A stretch of 64,000 bases of DNA, taken from assembly GCA_030144725.1 (NCBI GenBank), contig JASKMD010000010.1:3931713-3995712 (forward strand). The letters run 5' to 3'. The notes beneath the pieces are model-generated. The model did not search any database, was not told the DNA's origin, and worked only from the letters and a program-made list of their open reading frames with translations. Position 1 is the first letter of the stretch. Each line of letters opens with the position of its first letter. Origin of the DNA: Haematococcus lacustris (lineage: Eukaryota; Chlorophyta; Chlorophyceae; Chlamydomonadales; Haematococcaceae). The translations under genes were made by a program, and so were the position numbers. This document shows positions 43,842 through 53,100 of this stretch, one piece after another.

Positions 43842-45659
43842 TTGGAGCAGTGCAAGAGGGAGTATGTGGAGTCTGCGCCACAGCATCAGGAGCGCTTGGC
43901 AGCTCAAATGACAGCCCTGCAGTCAGTTATGTAAACAGCTATCAGCGAGGATTGGCAGCACCATGCTTGTGCCTCTGGGGCAACTAGACTAGAAGATTCC
44001 CCCCTGAAGCCACTTCAGGTGATGCAGGTGGAGTACATCAGCATGCAGGACCGCTTTAAGTTGATGCTCCCTTGCTATGAGTGCGCTTCATGCAATCAGT
44101 CGATCAGTTCCAACCCTCTCTCATTCTTCTGCTGGCCTAGCAGCAGACCCTTGCTTGAATGTGGTATGATGTGAGAGTTTTGCGCTCCTATGCCCGGATG
44201 CAAGGGTGTGGTGTTTCCATGGAAGGTCAGCCATCGCTAGTCACATGCGCTGTAGACTGCGCCATGCGCCACCCATGCGTATCATCAACAGCGCTCAGAC
44301 CTACAAGCCAAACTCCCCAGAGGAGCATTTAGTGACTGTCCCATCTGTGCGCTCGTCCAAGGTAAGTGGTCGCATGCATCTGCTGCCATGCAGGAAAGCT
44401 GTGTGTGACATCATTATCATCGTCATTATCATACGGCAATGAGTGTGTATGTGTGTGCGTGTGTGTGTGCATGCTGCAGGTGTGCCACAAGATGGCTACG
44501 TGCATTGTGTTGCTGGCGATGCTTGCAACAAGCCCAGCAGCTATGCCGGTGTGGTCAAGGCCACCCGTGACCTAGAACAGCACACAGAAACCTACCTACA
44601 GGTGCATGACAGTGGGCAACTCCCCCTGGGTAGTAGCAGCAAGATTGGCAGGCGTGGACAGTGAGGCACATGACTGCTCAACCTCGCTGTCCTATTCCAG
44701 GCCTGAGACCAGCAACATAACAGCCGGCCAGCCTTGTGCAGTGCGTGGTGTGGTTGGCTTTGTGTGCTGCCATGGCATGCCGCTACTAGCCTTGGTATCT
44801 GCCTTCTAGCACACAGCTGGCTGTCTGCCACATGCTCAGGTGAGCTGGAAGTCAAGCTGGGTAACCTTTGCTCGCGCGCGTTGGCCGAGGGTGTGACAGA
44901 TGAGACAGCAGCCATTGCTGCCTGTAAGGACAGCCACCTCACCCCTAAGACGTCACATGGTCAGCCAGAAGATTCATGGAAGGTACGGCAATACCAAACG
45001 TGGCACAACTGTGGCTAGGCTAATGCTATTGGATTGCTCGGTGCTTTGTGGTGCCGCAGTGGGACAGTGGGTGGACCAGCAGCTGCGCCTGAAAGCCCTT
45101 GAGGCCATGGCCAGCGGCAAGGGTCAGGCACCCACCCGGCTGCCCTCCATCTCGCTGTCAACAGACATGGCTTAGCTGCAGCTAAGGGGGTTACGAGGGC
45201 CCCACGAACAGCGCATGGCAGCTGCCAAGCTGAAGTGCATGGAGCTCGAGACAGCGCACGGCGTGCATGCCCTTGAGAAGGAGAAGCACCATGGCAGTGC
45301 TGAGGGTGAGAGCCCTCTCATTGCACGAGGCCTGGTCCTCCTGGTCGAAGGTCAAGTCTCAAGGTGTGTGTGGCATGGCAAGGGTGCAGAGTGTTCAGGG
45401 TGAGGTGTGGCACAGTTGGTTTTGTGCGGTGTGTTGTAGGTACCGTACCCAAGTGGAGCAGCTCACCAACGATGTGCACGAGCTGGGGTTGCAACGCGAC
45501 CGTATGGGCCAGAGCGACAAGGACACGCGCGCAGCAAGCAACGCCATCAAGGCAAAGCTTAGGACAGCTCGTCATCTTCTCAAAGAGGCAGCACTCTACC
45601 AGGCACTAGGGATTGGTGAGGATGCAGCAGCTGACAGCATGACTGAGGAGCAGCATTAG
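43842..45659 (+). pseudogene. KDZ-like transposase remnant
   Basis: Ordered fragments: EQCKREYVESAPQHQERLAA (43842 on), an in-frame TAA at 43932, SEDWQHHACASG, LQVMQVEYISMQDRFKLMLP, a CYECASCNQ zinc-like pair (about 44090), a one-base shift, then MWYDVRVLRSYARMQGCGVS. Further on are SDCPICALVQ (about 44335), GYVHCVAGDACNK (exon from about 44479), ELEVKLGNLCSRALAEGVTD (about 44846) and a coiled-coil end LTNDVHELGLQRDRMGQSD and SMTEEQH, with a stop at 45659. The DRFKL-CxxC-WYD and DCPICA-DAC order is what I associate with KDZ transposases. The large central catalytic region is not found. Stops and shifts show it is dead. Naming rests on motif memory. Confidence 0.45.
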
Positions 45660-46136
45660 GCCATGGTGAGGGGTGAGCCAGCTCCATGGGCTGAGGCCTC
45701 CACAGCAACCCCCTATGGCAAGCTGCTGCACTATGGACGGCAGCTGCACCATTTGCACTTTTCATTCCCTTGTACCACTTGTAACACCCTTGTACCACAT
45801 GTAACACCTTTGTAATTCCTTGTAACATGGTGGTCATGTAATGCTATCCAACCAACCGCTTATGTGATCCCTAGCCGATGAGAGCTGACTTAAGTAGACT
45901 TCATTCCAGAGTCACCCGGTCCCAACCTCTACATACCATGCATGTAACCAGCCGCATCCCTAGGTGCCTAGCTCCTAATTGGGGTAGTAGCTCTTTATTG
46001 ACAATAGACATAGGATAGACAAGGCTAGGATACCCAAGCCAAATAAGAATGGCCGCGCTCAAGTTTATAACCTGTAGCCTAAACAATGTTAGCACCGCCT
46101 TGCCTCCTAGCTAGCCCAGCCCATCCTACCTATCAC

Positions 46137-46487
46137 TGGCAGGCATGCACTTGCTAAGCATGACGGTGATGCATACATGCATAGGGGGTATGTAGCAGGT
46201 GGCTACCACGTTTGCAGCATTAGCGCATCACCGCGTGGTGGTGTTGTCCATACAAGGGGCATGTGGTGCACCACACCCTAGCATGTGGCTGGATCTGGTG
46301 AGCCTCCACTATAGGTACCATCCGTAGTCACGCTAGCTGTGACACATTGGGTGTGGATCACTGCCAGGCCTGCACTTGTTAAGCATGACCGTGATGCATA
46401 CATGCATCAGGGGTATGTATCAGGTGGCTACCACCTTTGCGGCCTTAGCGCATCACCGCGTGGTGGTGTTGTCCATACAAGGGGCGT
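46137..46487. repeat. 125-bp direct repeat pair
   Basis: Copies at 46139-46262 and 46363-46486 share GTGATGCATACATGCAT, AGGTGGCTACCAC and GCATCACCGCGTGGTGGTG, with about 90% identity by eye. The spacing is 224 bp. Confidence 0.85.
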
Positions 46488-46865
46488 AGGTATCATATGA
46501 GAAGAGGATACACGGCTAATGACCACCACCGTTTTCTTCATTACATCTTGACCATTCACAGCTTACAAATCACGTTGTGTGGGATGGAACTGAACGGAAG
46601 CTCAGGACAGCTTTTTTAAACCTTTTATACCATGCAACCTTCTTTTCAGATGAAGGCTCAAAGTTGCTGCTCATTGCTAATACAAGACTGCACTGCCACA
46701 CACCTCAGCCTGCTGATGTTGTCCATGCACCGCAACACACCTACAACCTGCTGCTACTACTGCTCATGCATTGCAGCACATGCACCGCAGCCTGCTGCTG
46801 CTGCTCATGCACTAAAGCACACCTGCAGCCTGCAGCTACCTGCAGCATGCACTGCCACACACCTG

Positions 46866-47190
46866 CAGGCAGGGCAGGGCAGGGCAGGGCAGGGCAGGGC
46901 AGGGCAGGGCAGGGCAGGGCTGGGCAAGTCAGGTCAGGGAGGGGGTGGGGCAGGGCTGGGCTGGGCTGGGAGGGGGTGGGGCAGGGCTGGGAGGGGGTGG
47001 GGCGGGGCTGGGAGGGGGTGGGGCGGGGCTGGGAGGGGGTGGGGCAGCGCTGGGCAGGGAGGGGAGGGGCAACGCAAGGCTGGAAGGGGGTGGGGCAGGT
47101 CTGGGCAGGGCTGGGAGGGGGTGGAGCAGGGCTGGGAGGGGGTGGGGCAGGGCTGGGAGGGGGTGGGGCAGGGCTGGGCTGCGGCGGCGA
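46866..47190. repeat. GGGCA and GGGTGGGGCAGGGCTGGGA repeats
   Basis: A short AGGGC run (46866-46920) passes into about eleven 20-bp G-rich units. It resembles the array in recombinase intron 3 on a smaller scale. Confidence 0.88.
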
Positions 47191-47813
47191 GGGGTGGGGT
47201 GGCATGACAACAACACCAAAATGCAAATGGGTGGGTGCACCTTGCTGTGTAGTGGCACTAGGGGTGGCCCTCTCGCCAGCAGCAAGCCTGCGGCTGCCCT
47301 CCCCACCAGCTGCGGCACAGAGGTTAAATCTGTGTCCGGCAGTTGCATTGGGGTGGGCCCCCCCGTCAGCGGCAGGTCTGTAGCTGCCTCGCCTGCCAGC
47401 TGCGGCTCACCAATCTTTTTGGCAGATGGTTGCTGAGCTGGGCTGGGGCGTGGGCTGCAGAGAGAGGTGCACAGGGGGGGAACAATTGTAGGCACACAAG
47501 CATCAAATCACACAACAGTCATGCAGCCAGCAGTCATGCACAAATCAGATTTAAGATCATGCAAGCCAGCAGTCATGCAAGCCATGATCATGCAAGATAG
47601 CTGGTTGCTTCCAAGGATTAGACACAGCGGTTGTGACAAGTAATCCTGTGTCATCAACAACAACAGCATCAACGCAACAACACTAGCACTATTGCATAGC
47701 ATACCTTGGCTAGGGGATGGGATGCCACCCAGTTGCCATATGTTGCCCTCCAGCGGAGACATTATCCCATCTGTGAATAGGCAGGCAGGGCAAGCTACTT
47801 CCTTGATGCCATA

Positions 47814-47954
<141 letters not shown>

Positions 47955-48708
47955 TGACTATGCTTTTGCACAAGGGGAGAAAGCCCGGCTGCCAAGATGA
48001 TGCAGATTGGTACAGATGCGAGTGTCAAAGTTGCTGTCTTAGCGCCTTATATTAGCCCAATCATAGGCATAAGCATATAGGCATGAGCACTGTCAGCTGG
48101 CGGCAGACAGCATGCGCACACTGACTTACATGAAGGGTCTTCGTTGACGTCAAACGTCTCAGGGCTGATGGCTGACATCTGCGGACCGCCCAACACATCG
48201 TGGGTGGTTGGCCCGGTGCCCACACACGCCTGCCGCTGTGGTGGTACATGCTACTCCACACCCTCTTCTGCAGGCTTGCGTCTTGGTGCCCTGCCTTTGC
48301 CTGCTGCCTTTGCATGCTGTACCGTCACTGTCACTTATCGCTTCTTGATGTTGTGCTCGATTATGAAGGCTATAGCAATCAATAATGGCCTGACCGGCAG
48401 CTACTCTAAGGTCTGGCCGTTGGGAGTCTGTCAGGCAGCGCAACATGCCCAACAAAGCTCCTCACTAACCCGTTGTCCTCCTCCGCATCCTCCGCACTCC
48501 CCGCATTCTCCAGCAGCAAGCAAACCACCACGTAGGTCCGCTGCCTAAGACCACAGCCTCCACTTAAACATGCTGACGATGGGCGCACGAATGTCGAGTA
48601 TGGTATCGGTCAGTGTGGCTCTGGCTTTGCTGTGGGTCGGCTGGTGTTAAGGGACGGATTGGGGTCGGCATCGCTGCGGCCGTTCATCAACGATTGCAAA
48701 AACCCCCA

Positions 48709-48892
48709 GGAACCGCCCCTGGGCATTCAAGGTTGCGCGTCAAAGCATGCGGAGAAAGCCAGCAAGCTGTAGTGTGGGTTGCTAGTCGCTAGTGCTTGTC
48801 GAGTAGCGCGGTTGGACAATTCAAAACTTCCCCCATCTACAGCCAACAAATTTCCCCTATATAGGGGGAACTCTTACCGGGAGACTTGATTG
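48709..48892. repeat. 184-bp terminal inverted repeat, right
   Basis: Complement of 43370-43553, followed by the duplication GTTGCCG at 48893-48899. Confidence 0.9.
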
Positions 48893-49065
48893 GTTGCCGC
48901 GCGCACATTGTGACCGCACGTGGTCAAGACATCCTGTGTCAGCTCCGCTACATCAGCATCGCTAGCTATAGCTACGTTCACTGCTGGAGATGGGTCTTTG
49001 TTAGAAACCGTGTGCTTGACCCGCTTGCCGCTGTCCTGCTTGGGCGCCTGCCCACGCTTGACCAT
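48893..49065 (-). CDS. Crypton-type recombinase, detached N-terminus
   Basis: It starts at the ATG whose complement is at 49063-49065 (MVKRGQAPKQDSGKRVKH) and runs through VAELTQDVLTTCGHNVRAA to the transposon junction. The frame resumes at 43362 as [13 protein letters not shown] up to a GTAAGT donor. 173 plus 37 bases make 70 codons exactly, so exon 1 was intact before the insertion. The basic start could be a nuclear localisation segment. An in-frame TAG lies just upstream of this ATG, which supports it as the start. Confidence 0.65.
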
Positions 49066-49203
49066 CGTGGGCTAGCGCTCTTTAGTCATGACGCTGTGAC
49101 GCTGACAATCGCAGCTATAACTGGAGCCCCCCGCAGCTTTGGACGTCACACGTCCCAGCCACATCTGGACTCCATGTCCCACGCGTCCCAAAATGTCACA
49201 TAA

Positions 49204-49824
49204 CTCCAGGGTATGAAATCTGTGCAGATGCATTAAAAGGCGACATCTGTGCAGATGCCGGTTCTATTTTAAGGGGACATCTGTGCAGATGCTTGTAAGG
49301 GCGACGTCTGTGCAGATGCCGGTTATTAGATCTGTGCAGATGCATTAAAGGGCGACATCTGTGCAGATGCCGGTTATACTTGAAGGGCGACATCTGCACA
49401 GATGCCGACAATGTCGACATCTGCACAGATGCATACCTCGACATCTGCACAGATGCAAGTAGTGCAGCTGAGCACATGAAGAAAAGGCTTGCATAAAGGT
49501 TACGCAAAGGCACCGCGAAGGAATCAAGACTCTTCCATTATTCAACAATCTGTGTGATATCTGCATGAAGTTTTCGCAAAGGTGGCTCGAAGGAAGCCAA
49601 GGAACCGCGAAGGAGCTTAGATTGCCCCATATAGCAGCAATGAGCAGCCAGGAGCTGCCAACAAAAGTCGCCAAAAGGCTAGCTACGAGCCAGCCAGCCG
49701 CTTAGGCGACCAGATGCCATCAGGTTAAGCGATAGGATCAAGATATAGCGGCAGAAAGCGGAAGGAGGTGCAGCGACGCAGCGACACAGCGATGCAAAGA
49801 TGCGGCAAATGCATGAGATGCAAC
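49204..49824 (+). mobile_element. CACTA-like element, copy C, part before Copia
   Basis: Matches 28950-29565 of copy B, from the last subterminal dyads through GCGATGCAAAGATGCGGCAA, but the true left end is absent. It continues at 55853 after the Copia insertion. Confidence 0.75.
49820..49824. repeat. Copia target duplication GCAAC, left
   Basis: GCAAC here and at 55848-55852. Copy B of the host element shows the empty site GAGGTGCAACTAGGACACG at about 29564. Confidence 0.9.
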
Positions 49825-50107
49825 TGTTAGTTGCATACCCTCCCGGTGCAGTTGAGATCAAGCACCGGGATTGTAGGGTGTGCCTGCCAGCGGCCCGACC
49901 GCGATGAGTGCGAGTGTGACTGCCGTATTTAGGGCAGACACCCGGCAGTCGTAGGCACCCTGAACTGGTGTCCGCGTCTGCCCGTGCTCTTCCAACAGGT
50001 AGGCGCAAGGTTGCGCAAGGTTGACGCAAGGTTGCGCGTTAGCAGTTGTGGCAGATCAATGTAACTACCCTGAACTGGTGTCCGCGTCTGCCCGTGCTCT
50101 TCCAACA
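49825..50107 (+). mobile_element. Copia 5' LTR (283 bp)
   Basis: It begins TGTTAGTTGCATACCC and ends CTCTTCCAACA, the TG...CA ends of an LTR. I find it identical to 55565-55847. It contains an internal direct repeat of about 42 bp (ACCCTGAACTGGTGTCCGCG onward, at about 49958 and 50067); the second copy ends the LTR. Confidence 0.95.
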
Positions 50108-50121
50108 GGTTATGGGCCCAC
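50108..50121 (+). promoter_or_regulatory. primer-binding site, initiator-tRNA-Met anticodon arm
   Basis: GGTTATGGGCCCAC directly follows the LTR. Its complement GTGGGCCCATAACC is, from memory, the anticodon stem-loop of plant-type initiator tRNA-Met (anticodon CAT). This fits the half-tRNA priming described for Drosophila copia and yeast Ty5 rather than priming from a tRNA 3' end. Confidence 0.7.
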
Positions 50122-50194
50122 GCGCTGACGCGCGATAGGACTCCAGTAAGTTGCTGGCTAGGGTTCGTGTGGTTGACAGCCCAGTCGATCAGCG

Positions 50195-53100
50195 ATGGCA
50201 ACTTCTCCTGCTTCAGCCTCCGGCAATCAGGCCACCATTCTCGATGATGACAACTGGCCAATTTGGAGCATCCGCACCGAAGGCCTGCTAATCGAAGCAG
50301 GCCTCTGGTCCGTCGTCACCGACGGCGTCACCCCCTTACCCACCGCGCCAGCACCTAACGCCACTCAGGAGGAGCGGGCAGCGTATGCTGTCGAGCTAGC
50401 CCGATCTCGTGCAGACAGCGCGCTGGATCGCAAAGCCAAAGCCTTTATCCAGCGGCACGTCTCCAACCTCCACATCTTTACTGTCAAGTCTGCAGACTCA
50501 GCGCAAGACGCCTGGGAAACCCTCGAATCTCAGTTCACCGAATCGTCAGTCGCGCGACAGTCGCAACTTCAGCAGCAACTCAGCCTCCTGCGCATGGAGC
50601 CCGACGAGTCAGTAGCGCGCTTCTATGCGCGTTTGCAGCAGCTGCTTACAGAGCTGGAAGCTTGCAACTGTGAGACATCTGAGTCCACAGTGGTACTCGC
50701 CATTTTGGCAGCCCTACCGCCTGAGTACGAAAGCACAGTCGAAAGGCTGCGCTACGATCAGACCAGCTCCGACCTAAAAGTCGAGCGCATCAAGCGTGTG
50801 CTGCTGACTAAGGAGGCTGACCTACTCAGCAAGCAGATGCAGCAGCAACTCAGCACCTCCTCATCCTCACTCTGGTCCTACTCCTCCCCTTCTGACAGCA
50901 GGGGGGGTGGTAGTTCAGGCGGACAAGGGGGCAGGGGCAGGTTCAGGCTACCCCAGCAGTCTCGTGAGCAGCAGCAGCAGCAGCAGGCCAGAGCACAGTC
51001 ACCTGACAGGTCTTCCAGGGAGGTCAGCTCACATGCTCATCTGACCTGCAACTACTGTGCTAAGCCTGGCCACATCATGTCTGAATGTTTCACCTTTGAC
51101 AGAGATCAGCGCAACCGCATGAGGATCCTTTTCAGCAACTCTGCCAGAACCAGCAGCCCAGGCAGGCGCCCCAGTCCAGGCAGGAGCTCTAGCCCAGCAG
51201 CCAGGGCATCCAGCCCCAGCAGAGGCAGGGCCCAGACCCCTGGCAGAACAGCAGCTCAGAGCCCATCCAGGGGAGCCAGCCTGTTCACCTGCTCCACTGC
51301 TGCTGCTGCTGATGATGATGATGATGACCTTGATGATGTTCTCATGCAGATGGTGCAGCCCAAACTCAACTTCAACAGTGACCTATACAGCCCCTTCTGC
51401 ATTGATTCAGGTGCCTCACAGCACATTCTGAAGGACCTGCAGTTCTTCTACAACTACACCCCCTTTGCGCCAGATAAGCACAGGCCTGTAAGGCTGGCAG
51501 CTGAGGGCCACAGGGTCTGGGCAGTTGGGTCAGGCAGTGTGTTCCTGAGCACCAAGCGTGGCTCCTGGTATCTCAGCCATGCCTTGTATGTCCCTGACAG
51601 CAAGCAAAACTTCATCTCAGTGACAGCTGCAACAGACGAGGGCAGCAACTTTCTTTTCCGTGGAGATGTGTGCCAGATCAGCTGCAATCAGTTTGGCAGC
51701 ATGCTCAGGGTGAACGCGCACAAGGTCAAGAACTCCTACATCCTGGCAGCTGTTCCCATGCCAGATGGCCCTGACACAGACTCAGAGCAAGAGCAGGGTG
51801 CCAAGCTGTATGGCATCCAGCAGTCAGCTCTACAGCCTGACCCCAGGATAAAGCTGGAGCTCCTGACCAACGTGCCTGCGCCCTCTGCCAACAGCACCAC
51901 CTCCAACTCTCCCCAGGTGTGGCACCAGCGCCTGTGTCATACTTCCTATGATGCTCTGGCACGCATGCAGTCAGCAGGCATGGTGTCAGGTGTACCTGTC
52001 ACAGCCGCCCAATTCCGAGCAGCTGCCTCAGATCCAGCTGTGTGTGTGGGCTGTGTTAAGGGCAAACAGCACAAGAATGTTGCATTTGCTGGACCACCCC
52101 CCAATGCAGCACCAGTGACAGCTCCCCTAGGGCTGATCCACATGGATGTCTGTGGCCCCATGCATGCCAGAGCCAGAGACGGCAGCCTGTATGTGGCTAC
52201 TTTCCTTGATGAATACACAAAGCTATCTGTGTGTGTGCCTATCAGCAGCAAAGCTCAGGTGCCAGACACAGTCAGAACAGTCATTGAAGAGCTTGAGACT
52301 CAGTCAGGCTACCGCTGCAAGGCCATCCGAACAGACAATGGCACAGAATACGTCAACAGCCGCATGAAAGAATACTGTGCCAGCAAAGGCATAGTGCACC
52401 AGCACTCAGCCCCCTACAGCCCCCAGCAGAATGGTGCAGCTGAACGCCTGAACAGAACCATCTCTGAGAAAGCTCGCAGCATTATCCACTCAGCCGATAT
52501 CTCACTCAGCTTCTGGGCACATGCTGTCAAGTTTGCCAATCATGTCAGATGCCTGCTTCCTGTGTCAGGCCAGCCGCTCACACCTTGGGAGGCCTTCTAC
52601 GGTGTCAAACCTGATCTGTCTGGTCTCAGAGTGTTTGGCTGCAGAGTCTGGCTCCACATTCCTGATCACCAGCGCAGCAAGCTGCAGGCCAAGTCAGTTG
52701 AGGGCCTGTTCATAGGCTATGAGCCTGGCTCTAAGGCGTACAGGGTCCTGGTCAATGGCAGAGAGACATGCAGCAAAGACATAGTGTTTGACGAGCTGTC
52801 AGTTCTGCAGCCTACTCGCCAGCAGGACCAGCCAGCCCAGCCTGTGTTTCTCTTACCCCTCCCACCCAGCCCTACAACCCCCTCTGAGCCACTGACCCCA
52901 GCAGCTCCTGCTGAGGGGGGCAACAGTCTGCAGCAGACCAGCAGCAGTAGCTCTGAAGACAGTGGGAGCAGCAGCAGCAGCATCAGCAGGCCAGGCAGCA
53001 GTGCACAGCGACCACAGTCCAGACCCCTGGAAGGCGTAGGGGCACATCAGGACAGCAGCAGCCCAGACTCTCCACCCAGTGAGCAAGAACCCAGTCAGCA

